From: Candidatus Uhrbacteria bacterium RIFOXYB12_FULL_58_10 | Lineage (GTDB): Bacteria > Patescibacteriota > Patescibacteriia > 2-12-FULL-57-11 | Reading direction: 5' to 3' | Assembly (NCBI GenBank): GCA_943359495.1 | Contig: CALRHY010000002.1 | Span: 1-24,371, forward strand | DNA length: 24,371 bases | Shown here: piece after piece, positions 13,239-22,399 of the stretch | Layout: each line of letters begins with the position of its first letter | Numbering within the stretch: position 1 is the stretch's first letter | Notes under the pieces: generated by a model | What the model saw: only the letters and a program-made list of their open reading frames with translations | The model's database searches: none | Told to the model about the DNA's origin: nothing | Translations under genes and position numbers: made by a program

Positions 13239-16082
13239 TTATGGACTAAAGGTCAGCCGAATCCAATGCAGGACTGGCGTTGATGTCGAAGCCGTGGAGG
13301 CCAAAAAGACAGCCACTCGCCACCAAACGGAATTATTCATACTAGTCGGTATAACATTGCCGTTCTTATCCGTATAGACACTCGAGGTCGTAAACGTCCC
13401 AGGAGAGCCGTTTGTGTCCGGTGCGCCAGCGATCTGCATACTGATCGTCTGGCTGGCACCGAGCTTCAGATATGGCGACCAAGAAAGGACACCCATCCCC
13501 TTACTCGAACCAATGCGCATCGAGGGGCTCAAGTATGTTCCGGCTGTGTTATAGGTATTAGTCGGGCCCGGGCGCCAAGTCTGAATCTCCCCACTATCAT
13601 ACCGCGACCCAACAAAGAGCTCCCCTGCATACGCCCCAGGAATAATATCCGTCCCCGGGCCGAGCAACGAAACCGTCGATGTAACTACTGGCGCAGTTTC
13701 AGTAGTAATATCAATAATATTCAGACCGATGCCGGTCGAGGAGGCGGTTGTAAAGACAAAGTTCCCTTCCCCAGCGAATACTTTATTTTGTACCTCAGGC
13801 AAATCCATACTGATTACCAATGTCGGCAAAGTTGATGAGGTCACATTGACGATGGCAAAATCAGCCGTCCCGCTGGAGCGGCTCACATATGCCCGCCCAT
13901 TCCGTATTGAGACCCCGGTGGCATCGTCCGTTCCAGCAAGATCCAATGACGCCAACAAGACCGGGGCCGTTGAGGTTGTGACATCGATGATTTGGAATTC
14001 TTTGCTGTCGTCCGACGAGGCAACATAGGCAACGGTCGAAGAAACAGCCACAGCGTTTATGTCAGCAGTCATTTCCAACGATCCCGCCTGCGTCGGCGCG
14101 GTCGAGGTCGTCATATTGAGAACAAAAAATTCTGCACCACTCCCATTGGTTGCAGTACCGACGTAGGCAACATCCCCAGCAGCGGCCACCGACAGTGCGT
14201 TTGGGTTCCCGGTCAATGCGAGGGTACTCGTCGCTACAGGTGCAGTCGCCGAAGTAATGTCCACCACCTCCACATCAACACCACCAGTGGCGTTGATCGC
14301 CAAAATCATACGTTCACGGCTGCGCGACATCCCATTGATCGTTCCACCAATTTCCAAGCTCCCTTGCAAGGCCGGGGCCGTGGAAGTGGTAACAGTATAG
14401 GTAAAGAATTCTGCAGCGGAACTGTTCACCGCCGTTCCTGCATAGAGCGTATCGCAGGCATAGGCAAGGGCGGTACCATCCGCGTTTCCTGTCAAATCGA
14501 GCTGTGCGACGCGCTCCCCAAGGAGCCAACCACCGGGCCCGCCCCGGTAAATACTAAACTCCGCGGTGGTACTGGCTACTCCAACCACAAACGTGTTTCC
14601 ACGCATATCCGAAAAAGCAGTCGCTCCACCGAATTGTTGCGTTGAAACACTCGTCGGCGATGCGGGGTTGCTGACGTTTACAATACGCGCAGTGTTGCCG
14701 GAGGAAAGAATAGCATACCCATGATCTGTCACTGTAACACCGTTGATCAACGCTGACGTCTCGAACTGTCCGAGAACGGAAATAGAACTAGTGGTCGACG
14801 TGTCGAAAATAAAAAATTCAGCGTTTCCGCTATTTGAAACCGTTCCTGCATATACTCTGCGCCCCACGATATCAATCGACGCGATACTTCCAAGCGTCGT
14901 CGATGTGTACACTCCCGCAGAAGAAATGGATGCATCATTCGTCACGTCCAAGATACGAAATTGACCAGTACTGCTTGTTCCCCCCATAAACAAGGCTCCG
15001 TTTGCTACACGTAAATCTTGGACGTTCGCCACTCCATTTTCATACGACCCCATGCCAGTAATGGTAGGCGCTGTTCTACTGCTCACATTCACGACATAGA
15101 CCTCTGCGCCAGAACTTGCAGCACGACCAATATAGACGCGGTCTCCCACAATCTCAATTCCCGCACCATCCCCCGTTCCTGTAAGATCCAGCGTTCCAAC
15201 AACTACCGGCGCAGACGGCGTACGATAATCAACAATACTGAGTTCCGTACTGTTATCGTCAGAGGCAATGTATGCATAACTTCCGTCGATTGCCACTTTT
15301 TTGGCATTACCAGTGACGCTGGTTGAACCGATCAGTACAGGATTTCTCGGATCCTGGATGTCTATGATCAGGACATTTGCACTGGCCGATGTATTTCGTA
15401 CACCGACCGCAATGGTGCCGATCGTCTTGACGTCATTCATGGTCGCGGTCCCTGCAGCATCCAAAAAGCCCGTCCTTCCATCTGTAACCCACAGCGTTTG
15501 CGGCCCAAGTTCTAATTCACCATCGCCATAGGCAACGCGTACCGTATCTGTCGTACTCCCCGCCGACCAGTCGCTGCTTGTGGTCCATAACTGTTCGCCG
15601 CGGTTCCAGTGCGTCAAAAAACCAAAAAAAGTCGACGTGGTCGAACTCGCTAAGTCGCCCGGCGTATAGCCGACCGCAAGGTTCGCCGCATTCGAAAGCG
15701 CGTCCGTCGTTCCAGCCGATGTGACCACATGGCCAGTCAAGCAATTACGTTGCACCGCAGAGATCGTCACATTCCTACTATACTGGCCCGAACTATCCCC
15801 GCTCCCGGAAAATGTCCATGCACTATCCGTCCCGAACCCGAAGCCATTCAACCCGCTGGTAGAAAAAACATTCCAAGCCCGTTCGACAATCGAAACAAGC
15901 GCTTCATAGCCTTCCCGCGCATAGGCCAGCGCGGTCGTCGATTCGCCCGCACGTTGCGCATTACTTAAACTCTGCAAAGTAAACACCCCGACGGTTGACG
16001 CAATAATGCCAAACAGCGCCAGGGCGGTAATCACTTCCACCAGACTCTGCCCTCGATGTCGATTAGTGGTTGACCATGCCAT
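13239..16082 (-). CDS. giant pilin-like protein with LVIVD beta-propeller repeats (candidate pilus-tip adhesin)
   Basis: A 947-residue protein. The N-terminus is a class III prepilin signal: MAWSTTNRHRG then QSLVEVITALALFGIIA, with cleavage after Gly11 and Glu5 conserved, like PilV/GspI-type minor pilins. Residues ~40-230 form the pilin head region. Residues ~236-850 contain about 13 repeats of ~45 residues with the LVIVD plan, for example EFQIIDVTTSTAPVLLASL, each followed by a strand like VAYVGTATNGSGAEFF. The last ~110 residues (TYLSPSMRIGSSK onward, with SVWWRVAVFL) look like a beta-sandwich. Such propellers bind ligands or other cells' surfaces, so a tip adhesin comparable in role to PilY1 is plausible. 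The start overlaps the preceding gene by 20 bases; ATG 16082 is the only reasonable start. Confidence 0.85.
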   Translation of the reverse strand: MAWSTTNRHRGQSLVEVITALALFGIIASTVGVFTLQSLSNAQRAGESTTALAYAREGYEALVSIVERAWNVFSTSGLNGFGFGTDSAWTFSGSGDSSGQYSRNVTISAVQRNCLTGHVVTSAGTTDALSNAANLAVGYTPGDLASSTTSTFFGFLTHWNRGEQLWTTSSDWSAGSTTDTVRVAYGDGELELGPQTLWVTDGRTGFLDAAGTATMNDVKTIGTIAVGVRNTSASANVLIIDIQDPRNPVLIGSTSVTGNAKKVAIDGSYAYIASDDNSTELSIVDYRTPSAPVVVGTLDLTGTGDGAGIEIVGDRVYIGRAASSGAEVYVVNVSSRTAPTITGMGSYENGVANVQDLRVANGALFMGGTSSTGQFRILDVTNDASISSAGVYTSTTLGSIASIDIVGRRVYAGTVSNSGNAEFFIFDTSTTSSISVLGQFETSALINGVTVTDHGYAILSSGNTARIVNVSNPASPTSVSTQQFGGATAFSDMRGNTFVVGVASTTAEFSIYRGGPGGWLLGERVAQLDLTGNADGTALAYACDTLYAGTAVNSSAAEFFTYTVTTSTAPALQGSLEIGGTINGMSRSRERMILAINATGGVDVEVVDITSATAPVATSTLALTGNPNALSVAAAGDVAYVGTATNGSGAEFFVLNMTTSTAPTQAGSLEMTADINAVAVSSTVAYVASSDDSKEFQIIDVTTSTAPVLLASLDLAGTDDATGVSIRNGRAYVSRSSGTADFAIVNVTSSTLPTLVISMDLPEVQNKVFAGEGNFVFTTASSTGIGLNIIDITTETAPVVTSTVSLLGPGTDIIPGAYAGELFVGSRYDSGEIQTWRPGPTNTYNTAGTYLSPSMRIGSSKGMGVLSWSPYLKLGASQTISMQIAGAPDTNGSPGTFTTSSVYTDKNGNVIPTSMNNSVWWRVAVFLASTASTSTPVLHWIRLTFSP
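13533..15377 (-). repeat. degenerate coding repeats (LVIVD units) in the giant pilin gene
   Basis: About 13 tandem units of roughly 130-145 bases encode repeats with the pattern hydrophobic-x-I/V-V/I-D/N-x-T/S-x-x-x-x-A-P, then a small-residue loop, then a Y-V/A-x-x-G/A strand. At protein level the units near residues 610-800 are most alike (TTSTAPxxxxSLxx occurs several times). The DNA copies have diverged, so they are an old duplication, yet they could still recombine. Boundaries are approximate. Confidence 0.7.
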
Positions 16083-16572
16083 CTGCGTTGACTGTTATGG
16101 TTGCTGTCTGGCTCACATCATTGGTCAATATCAGTGTTGCTGTTGTTACGGTCTTTCCGGTTGCTTGGGCAAAGGCGATATCCGATCCATTTCCTGCAAT
16201 CGTTGCCGCGAGGGAGATGGTTGCCGGAAGCGTAAAGACTTCGTCATACGAAGCATCTCGCGTTGTATACGACCCTCCCTGAAAAAGCGTGTATACCGCT
16301 CCGTACGTACTCGTCACCACATGGACGCCGAATCCCGAAGAACGGACACCTGCCGCTGAAAACGCTTGGGCACGCCGCAATGTTCCCCAGACATCGGCCG
16401 TTGTACTACTGAAATCTCTATTCCGTTGGAGCGGCGCACCGAGTGGAATCGAAACGACAGAAATCACTGCAATAATAGCGAAAACTACTATCAGTTCAAT
16501 CATGGTAAACCCGCGCTCCCCAGGCAGCGTTTTCCGACTATTGGCGTGTTGTGGGGGGAAAGGACCGAACAT
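16063..16572 (-). CDS. GspH/FimT family pseudopilin
   Basis: A 169-residue prepilin. The leader MFGPFPPQHANSRKTLPGERG ends at Gly21; the mature N-terminus is FTMIELIVVFAIIAVISVV with Glu5. The segment following the helix (ADVWGTLRRAQAFSAAGVRSSGFGVHV) is the helix-plus-first-strand pattern of GspH/FimT pseudopilins, which prime assembly of the pilus. The C-terminal half is beta-rich (TATLILTNDVSQTATITVNADG). It begins 13 bases after the PilC stop, and its final codons overlap the giant pilin start, which suggests translational coupling. No Shine-Dalgarno sequence is seen. Confidence 0.85.
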   Translation of the reverse strand: MFGPFPPQHANSRKTLPGERGFTMIELIVVFAIIAVISVVSIPLGAPLQRNRDFSSTTADVWGTLRRAQAFSAAGVRSSGFGVHVVTSTYGAVYTLFQGGSYTTRDASYDEVFTLPATISLAATIAGNGSDIAFAQATGKTVTTATLILTNDVSQTATITVNADGMVNH

Positions 16573-16585
16573 AGTGGCGGCGTAT

Positions 16586-17716
16586 TTAGACGTGCAGTGA
16601 TCCAGTGATGCTGTAGATCGGAGTGATAATCGAAAGCGCCAGCATGCCGACCACTGCGCCGATCATCAGAATCAATGCCGGCTCCAAAATGGTCGAAAGG
16701 TTTTTTGTTGCCGAATCTACTTCGCGTTCAAAAAAATCAGCGAGCGATAGAAACGATTGCGTCAGTGTTCCGCTGCGTTCGCCCACCATCAGCATGCGCG
16801 AAACGAGTGGTGGGATTATGCGGCGCGATGTTCCAGCCACCCGAAAGGCATCTTCAAGAGAAACGCCGCCTTCGACCGAGCGGCGGACAGAAAAAAGTAG
16901 ACGTCGATAATTTTCGTTTTGCATGGTCTCCCCAGTGATCTGAAGTGCATCCACAATAGACAAACCTGCCTCGAGCAGGACGCCAGCAGTCCGTCCCATA
17001 CGCGCCAAGTTTATGGAAATACTCAACTGACCAAACAAGGGCAGGTACGCAATAACGCGATGCCACGCAGGACGGGCAATGGGCGACCGGAGGAACAATC
17101 GAAGAAGAAGAAAAACGATGAGGGCTGCAGGAAAAGCAATTGCTCCCCAACGCGCCACCCAGTGTGCCAACGCGAGGACGATGATGGTCGAAAGCGGCAG
17201 CGCGACGCGAAAAGAGGTAAACAACGGGATCAATTTCGGCAGGATGAAATACGATATCCCCATTCCCATACCAATGGTCAAAAAAAACACCAGCGCCGGA
17301 TAGGCCGAAGCACCTCGCACCTTGCGCCGCAACTCATAGTCATTTTCGAGCTGACTTGCGATGTAGCGAAGGTTTGCTTCCAGTGTTCCCGATGCCTCAC
17401 CAACGCGCACCATAGAAACGAACAGCAAAGAAAAAACGCCGGGGCGTGCTGCAAAAGCGTCCGCAAGCCGCTCACCGCGCGTCACCCGCATCTTGGTATC
17501 CGCAAGTACCGCACGCAGGCGCCCTGCGGAAGACTGGCTGATCAAAATATCCAAGGCCTCATCTAAAACGATACCGCTCTTGATCATCGTTGCCAGCTGT
17601 TTTGCAAGCATGACCCGTTCGATCGGGCGGACCATCCAATGATCAAGCGTATTACGGACGGATTGGACAAGAGAAAACTGCATATCCCCCTCTCTGCTTC
17701 CAAAGAAGCGCGACAT
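16586..17716 (-). CDS. pilC: type IV pilus inner-membrane platform protein PilC (GspF family)
   Basis: A 376-residue polytopic protein with the two GspF domains. The first, about 30-155, starts with ERVMLAKQLATMIKSGIVLDEAL and contains VGEASGTLEANL. The second, about 235-365, has LARMGRTAGVLLEAGLSIVDAL and VGERSGTLTQSFLSLADFFE. Membrane segments lie near 140-160, 175-208 and 347-368. PilC couples the cytoplasmic ATPase PilB to pilin insertion into the fibre. The ATG overlaps the PilB stop by one base (TAATG). Met12 (17683), preceded by GAGGGGG, is an alternative start and has the best Shine-Dalgarno-like sequence in the window. Confidence 0.95.
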   Translation of the reverse strand: MSRFFGSREGDMQFSLVQSVRNTLDHWMVRPIERVMLAKQLATMIKSGIVLDEALDILISQSSAGRLRAVLADTKMRVTRGERLADAFAARPGVFSLLFVSMVRVGEASGTLEANLRYIASQLENDYELRRKVRGASAYPALVFFLTIGMGMGISYFILPKLIPLFTSFRVALPLSTIIVLALAHWVARWGAIAFPAALIVFLLLRLFLRSPIARPAWHRVIAYLPLFGQLSISINLARMGRTAGVLLEAGLSIVDALQITGETMQNENYRRLLFSVRRSVEGGVSLEDAFRVAGTSRRIIPPLVSRMLMVGERSGTLTQSFLSLADFFEREVDSATKNLSTILEPALILMIGAVVGMLALSIITPIYSITGSLHV

Positions 17717-19401
17717 TACATTCTTGTTTCGTGTTGTACCTCTTCGATCGTCGTTTCACCGGAAAGCACCTTCCGAATCCCGTCCTCAAACATGGTCGTC
17801 ATGCCTTCTTCAATCGCCTTTTTTCGAATCTCGTCGGCAGAGACCCGAGCTCCGAGAAGTGTTCGGATCGCTTCCGTTACTTCCAACACTTCAAAAATAC
17901 CGATCCGCCCAACCATACCTGTGCCGCCGCAGGCAAGACATCCCTTGCCGCGGTAGAGCAAGACTGTTTCTTTGTCACGGAACAGGTCAGCCATGAGCTT
18001 GGGCGGAAGCGTTCCCTCCAATTTTGTGACCGGTACTTCGTAGGAAACCAAACACGTTCGACAATTGCGACGCACCAAGCGCTGGCCAATGATGATATTC
18101 ATCGTCGACGAGAGCAGGAATGGTTCGATCTTCATTTCCAAGAGACGTGTCATCGTTGTCGCAGCATCATTCGTGTGTACGGTCGAAAGGAGGAGGTGGC
18201 CGGTCATTGCCGCATTCACCGCAATCTCCCCGGTTTCGGCATCGCGAATTTCGCCAACCATGATGATGTCTGGGTCTTGTCGCAAAATGGAGCGCAGTCC
18301 ATCCGCAAAGGTCAGATTCGTTTCTGGATTCACCTGGATCTGACTGACACCGCTCAATTCATATTCTACCGGATCTTCAATGGTGGCAATATGCACCGCG
18401 CGTTCATTCAAGATACGAAGCATGGCATAGAGCGTCGTTGTTTTTCCGGATCCGGTCGGCCCGGTCGACAAGATCATACCCCACGGCTTTTCGAGCGCCG
18501 TATGTATTTTTTGCAAATCCGTTCCGCGCAATCCCAACTCTTCCAAAGCAAACCGCCGCATTTTTTCGGAGAGCAAACGCATCACCACCTTTTCCCCCTC
18601 AATCACCGGAGCGATCGATACACGAACATCCATCCGCGCATCGACAAGCATGTAGGTAAATTTTCCATCTTGCGCACTGCGATGTTCGTCTGTTTTGATT
18701 TTCGCCAAAATTTTTATACGCGCCACCAACAAATCATGGACGCGCTTCGGCACCTTCAAAACATCGCGCAAAATTCCGTCGACACGAAAACGAATGACGG
18801 TATCCTCGCGCTGCGGTTCGACATGGATGTCGGACGCACCGTTTTCAAACCCCTCCTCCAAAAGGGCATCAACGATTTTCGTAACCGGCAAATCTTCGGG
18901 GCGAAATGAATTTCCCGCAGCAGCGAGATGACTCCCCATGAGGTCGGAAAACGTTTCCTTAATTCCTTGCCGATAGATACCGAATGCCTTGTCTAAATCA
19001 CGCAATGTGGCGAAAGAAGGAAGAATCGGTTTGCCTGCCTTTTTTTCCAAAATACGAATCGCTTCATGATTGCTCGGATCATGCATTGCCACCTTCACGC
19101 CGTCCGGAACAACGGCAAATGGTAGAAGTCGCTGAGCGCGGGCAAGCGATTCCGGCACCAGCGTCTGTACCTCTGGTGCGATGCCGACCGAAGCAAGCTG
19201 GACATACGGAACGCCGTATTGATCGGCAATCAGTTTGCCAAAATTTTCATCGGTCAGCAATTCACGGTCAACAATGACGGTTTCAAGATCCGTCCCACGA
19301 CGCTCTGCTTCTTCAAGCAAAGCTTTCCACCCAGGCTCATCCGTCACCCCGAGAGCAAGCAGTGTTTGTTTCAGTGTGTCCGGCGAAAGAGGGAGTACCA
19401 T
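17716..19401 (-). CDS. pilB: type IV pilus assembly ATPase PilB (GspE family)
   Basis: A 561-residue hexameric ATPase that powers pilus extension. The N-terminal GspE_N domain (about 10-150) includes LIADQYGVPYVQLA. The catalytic part has GASDIHVEP (188-196), Walker A GPTGSGKTT (314-322), the Asp box IEDPVEYEL (341-349), Walker B IIMVGEIRD (379-387) and the His box GHLLLSTVHTND (401-412). Four zinc-type cysteines, 447, 450, 488 and 491, mark it as PilB/GspE rather than PilT. No residue seems missing. It follows the receiver gene after 44 bases and is coupled to pilC by a one-base overlap. No retraction ATPase PilT is in the window. Confidence 0.96.
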   Translation of the reverse strand: MVLPLSPDTLKQTLLALGVTDEPGWKALLEEAERRGTDLETVIVDRELLTDENFGKLIADQYGVPYVQLASVGIAPEVQTLVPESLARAQRLLPFAVVPDGVKVAMHDPSNHEAIRILEKKAGKPILPSFATLRDLDKAFGIYRQGIKETFSDLMGSHLAAAGNSFRPEDLPVTKIVDALLEEGFENGASDIHVEPQREDTVIRFRVDGILRDVLKVPKRVHDLLVARIKILAKIKTDEHRSAQDGKFTYMLVDARMDVRVSIAPVIEGEKVVMRLLSEKMRRFALEELGLRGTDLQKIHTALEKPWGMILSTGPTGSGKTTTLYAMLRILNERAVHIATIEDPVEYELSGVSQIQVNPETNLTFADGLRSILRQDPDIIMVGEIRDAETGEIAVNAAMTGHLLLSTVHTNDAATTMTRLLEMKIEPFLLSSTMNIIIGQRLVRRNCRTCLVSYEVPVTKLEGTLPPKLMADLFRDKETVLLYRGKGCLACGGTGMVGRIGIFEVLEVTEAIRTLLGARVSADEIRKKAIEEGMTTMFEDGIRKVLSGETTIEEVQHETRM

Positions 19402-19445
19402 GAGAACAAAACGTATGGGGAAAAACGCACCACAGCAGCGACCGA

Positions 19446-19853
19446 CTACGACAACTTTGTCGCAGGTTTCCGCGAGGTTGCTGCGTACAGTTTCACTTTT
19501 TCAACAACATCTTTCAACGAGTGGTCACTTTTCACCAAAAAATCGACGGCACCCAAAGCAAGTCCGCGGCGCACATCCTCATCCTGACCAAGATTCGACA
19601 AAATCACCACCGGAATATCTTGACGTCCTTTAAGACGCAGGTCTTCCAAAACATCAAAACCATTTTTCTTTGGCATGATGATGTCGAGCAATAAAATATC
19701 CGGAGTGGCTTCGGCGATTGCCGTGATCGCCTCTTCGCCATCTGCAGCGATGCGGACGCCAAAGCCCTCGGCAACCAGTTTTGCCTGGAGCACATTCCGC
19801 AGGAATTTATCATCCTCGGCAATCAACACTTGAATGGGTTTGGGTGCTTCCAT
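19446..19853 (-). CDS. single-domain response regulator (stand-alone receiver)
   Basis: A 135-residue CheY-like receiver with no output domain. Acidic pocket EDD (13-15), phospho-acceptor Asp57 in DILLLDIIMP, Ser86 in VVILSN and Lys108 in DFLVKSD are all in place. The segment 110-135 is a short charged tail (KLYAATSRKPATKLS). It lies directly after the second histidine kinase (13-base gap) and before pilB, so the likely phosphate donors are the kinases of this operon, and the likely output is a protein partner of the pilus machine. Upstream in-frame codons back to 20006 lie inside the kinase gene and were not included. Confidence 0.92.
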   Translation of the reverse strand: MEAPKPIQVLIAEDDKFLRNVLQAKLVAEGFGVRIAADGEEAITAIAEATPDILLLDIIMPKKNGFDVLEDLRLKGRQDIPVVILSNLGQDEDVRRGLALGAVDFLVKSDHSLKDVVEKVKLYAATSRKPATKLS

Positions 19854-19866
19854 AGGCGAGCGGATT

Positions 19867-21081
19867 TCAGGCAATGTTCTCTCTGGCTTTCGGGGCGTGG
19901 TATATGGGCAAAGAGACGATGAAGGTCGACCCCTCTCCCTCCTTTGATGTGAACCAGATCGTCCCGCCAGATGCCTCAACAATAGTGCGTGCAATATACA
20001 AACCAAGACCTTTTCCCTCGGTCTCTTTCCGCACTACATTATCACCGCGGAAGAATTTTTGAAAGACGAGATGCTGTTGAACAACAGGGATACCAAGGCC
20101 GGTGTCCTGAATCTGTACTTGCACAGCATGAGCATCTTCCATCACCGAAACGATAAGACTCCCATTTTGCCGATTATAATTGACGGCATTGGCTAGCAAA
20201 ATATCCAAGACTTGATGTGCTAAGGACGGATCGATAAATACCGATGGGGTGTGTTCGGGAATGTGCGTTTCCACGTGAAGTTTCTGTTCTGTGCAAGAAG
20301 CAATAAATTCGCGGAGTACGTGCTGGGTCAACACCCCAAGGTCGACTGGTACCGCAGAAGCACCCGTCTCTCCCCCTTCCGCTTTCGTGATCAACAAAAG
20401 GTTGCTTACCAAATCGACCATTCCCTCGACTGCCTCACTCATCTGTTGGAGATACTGCCGCTGGTCTTCACTGATCTTTCCAGCGCCATCTTCGGTCAAA
20501 AATTCGATCGTCCAGTTGAGCCCAGAGAGCGGCGTTCGGAGTTGATGACTCACGAGCGCCACGAAATCGCGTTTAGCCTGCTCCAAATGGTGTTCGCGGG
20601 TGACATCATGGCAGCCAATCATCCAACCAATGGTCCGTCGTCCCGCGAACACACGACGAACACGCAACTGGTATTCCCGCTTCTCGCGCTGATCAACAAA
20701 GGTAATGTCTTCACAGACATGCTTTTCGCCACGGTCAGCATGCGCCATGACGCTCTTGTACGGTTCGAGTGCCGCAAGCCGTCGGTGTGTCACCCCGACC
20801 GCGTCCAACAACTGTTCCACCGCGGGGTTCGTCCGACCTATCGTTCCATCTCGTTTCAAGAACAAGAGTGGAAACGGCGATGCGGCAAACAAACTCGCCA
20901 GCTCTTTTGTTGCAATGTTCTGCGACCGGAATGAGCGCATGAGTACCATGCCCAGCAAAATAAATCCGCCAGCAAAAACAATCACCGCAAAAAAGAAGGG
21001 TAAACCAATACCAAGGAGCGCTGTGCTCCCGATACCGCTCGTGGTTGATGCGGTGATATTAGAGAACGCCGTGACCAACAT
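19867..21081 (-). CDS. membrane sensor histidine kinase with PAS-like domain
   Basis: A 404-residue kinase. One membrane segment lies at about 22-48 (LLGIGLPFFFAVIVFAGGFILLG), then a PAS-like sensor at 63-160 (FAASPFPLLFLKRDGTIGRTNPAV), the dimerisation box FVALVSHQLRTPLSGLNW with phospho-acceptor His179, and the ATP-binding domain: N box LANAVNYN (298), G1 DTGLG (326-330), F box FQKFFRG and G2 GKGLGLYIA. All catalytic motifs are intact. The short N-terminal part before the membrane has no large extracellular domain. The ATG at 21081 overlaps the GH1 gene end by 23 bases; an upstream ATG at 21180 would overlap by 122 bases and was rejected. The partner is most likely the receiver gene directly downstream. 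Confidence 0.92.
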   Translation of the reverse strand: MLVTAFSNITASTTSGIGSTALLGIGLPFFFAVIVFAGGFILLGMVLMRSFRSQNIATKELASLFAASPFPLLFLKRDGTIGRTNPAVEQLLDAVGVTHRRLAALEPYKSVMAHADRGEKHVCEDITFVDQREKREYQLRVRRVFAGRRTIGWMIGCHDVTREHHLEQAKRDFVALVSHQLRTPLSGLNWTIEFLTEDGAGKISEDQRQYLQQMSEAVEGMVDLVSNLLLITKAEGGETGASAVPVDLGVLTQHVLREFIASCTEQKLHVETHIPEHTPSVFIDPSLAHQVLDILLANAVNYNRQNGSLIVSVMEDAHAVQVQIQDTGLGIPVVQQHLVFQKFFRGDNVVRKETEGKGLGLYIARTIVEASGGTIWFTSKEGEGSTFIVSLPIYHAPKARENIA

Positions 21082-22399
21082 AACGCAAGATATCGTGTGA
21101 CAGCGCATTCTCTCCGGCAATACGCCCGTACACAGAAAAACTTTTCTTCGGCCGTCGCTGCAAGGTCTGCCAATCCACATCGATCAACCCGAACCGCGCG
21201 GCATAGCCTTTTTCCCATTCAAAATTATCCAGCAGTGACCAATGAAAGTAGCCACGGATATCGATGCCGGATTGGATAGCGTGGTACACCTCCTTGAGAT
21301 ACGCCACCAAAAACCGAATACGACGGTCGTCATTCACCGTCGCGATCCCGTTTTCGGTGATGTAAATAGGAAGATGGTGTTCGCCCAATTCTTGGAGCAC
21401 ATCAAAAATTCCCGCTGGATAGACTTCCCATCCGATATCGCTCGTCTCGCGGTTCTCCGCGCGCAGGTCGACAAATAATTGTACCAGTTTTCCCTCTTCA
21501 CGTTTTATGCGCTGATGAAAATAATAATTCACCCCCAGATAATCATGGCTGCCGCGTGTCTCGCGATAGTAGGCATGGTTCCACACCCAATCGCTGAGAG
21601 ACAAAGAAAGTGCATCGAGCGGCGAATGCTTACGATACGAATAAAAAGAGATCAGGTTGTTTGCGACTCCCACTGGCACGGCGCGTCCCAACATCCGAGC
21701 GCGCTCATGCAACTCTACTGTTGCAGCAACATGGCCGGCAGTGAGATGACGAAAGACCGTCCATGCAGTGCGATAATTCTTCACACCTGGCGGCCAGGTT
21801 CCAAGAACATAACCCATGACCAAATAGACCAATGGTTCGTTTTGCGTACACCAAAAATCCACAAGATCACCGAATGCATCCGCTGCCTTTGCTGCAAAAC
21901 GCGAAAAATACCCAACCGCATCTTTCCCGGCCCAGCCGCCACGCGCTGCAAACCATTGTGGGACAGTGAAATGGAACAAGGTCACCATCGTCTGCTGTCC
22001 GCGGGCACGCAAGGCTTCAAGGACGGCACGGTAATGGGCGATTTCTTTTACATTCCACTCGCCTTCGCGCGGCTCAATACGACTCCATTCGACGGAGAGG
22101 CGATGCGCATTCATGTGTTGCGCGGCGGCCAGATCAAAATCCATGGCATAACGATGATAATGGTCCGCCGAACGACCAGAGCGATCACCGCCAGCAACTT
22201 TTCCTGGCAGCTGTTCCCACAAGGACCAATCATTTTTTTTGTTTCCACCTTCGACTTGATGTGCTGCAGTCGCTGTCCCCCACAAAAATCCTTTGGGGAA
22301 ATGGAGCGACAAATGCGCATGCGCCGGAGATAAAGAAAAAGCAGCTACCGCTTTTTTCTTCCTCGTCGAACGTGTTGTTTTTTTTAAAGATGCCGTCAT
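21059..22399 (-). CDS. glycoside hydrolase family 1 beta-glycosidase
   Basis: A 446-residue GH1 (alpha/beta)8-barrel enzyme of normal family length. It has an N-terminal basic tail (KKTTRSTRKKK) and no signal peptide, so it is probably cytoplasmic. Family residues are present: FLWGTATAAHQVEG (38-51, sugar-binding Gln), HFTVPQW (143-149), acid/base Glu188 in TQNEP, nucleophile Glu349 in ITENG, and the aglycone/sugar-site motif HWSLLDNFEWEKGY (386-399). Substrate (beta-glucoside, galactoside or other) cannot be told. It is placed between two histidine kinases: its ATG overlaps the stop of the first by four bases (ATGA) and its end overlaps the start of the second by 23. That coupling with pilus regulators is unusual. 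Confidence 0.95.
   Translation of the reverse strand: MTASLKKTTRSTRKKKAVAAFSLSPAHAHLSLHFPKGFLWGTATAAHQVEGGNKKNDWSLWEQLPGKVAGGDRSGRSADHYHRYAMDFDLAAAQHMNAHRLSVEWSRIEPREGEWNVKEIAHYRAVLEALRARGQQTMVTLFHFTVPQWFAARGGWAGKDAVGYFSRFAAKAADAFGDLVDFWCTQNEPLVYLVMGYVLGTWPPGVKNYRTAWTVFRHLTAGHVAATVELHERARMLGRAVPVGVANNLISFYSYRKHSPLDALSLSLSDWVWNHAYYRETRGSHDYLGVNYYFHQRIKREEGKLVQLFVDLRAENRETSDIGWEVYPAGIFDVLQELGEHHLPIYITENGIATVNDDRRIRFLVAYLKEVYHAIQSGIDIRGYFHWSLLDNFEWEKGYAARFGLIDVDWQTLQRRPKKSFSVYGRIAGENALSHDILRYVGHGVL

Noticed and set aside
17731..18909. Long plus-strand open frame opposite pilB
   Set aside because: Same reason: it mirrors the PilB coding sequence and has no independent motif.
21082..21180. Upstream start for the second histidine kinase
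   Set aside because: It lies wholly within the GH1 coding region in another frame and adds no recognisable domain.
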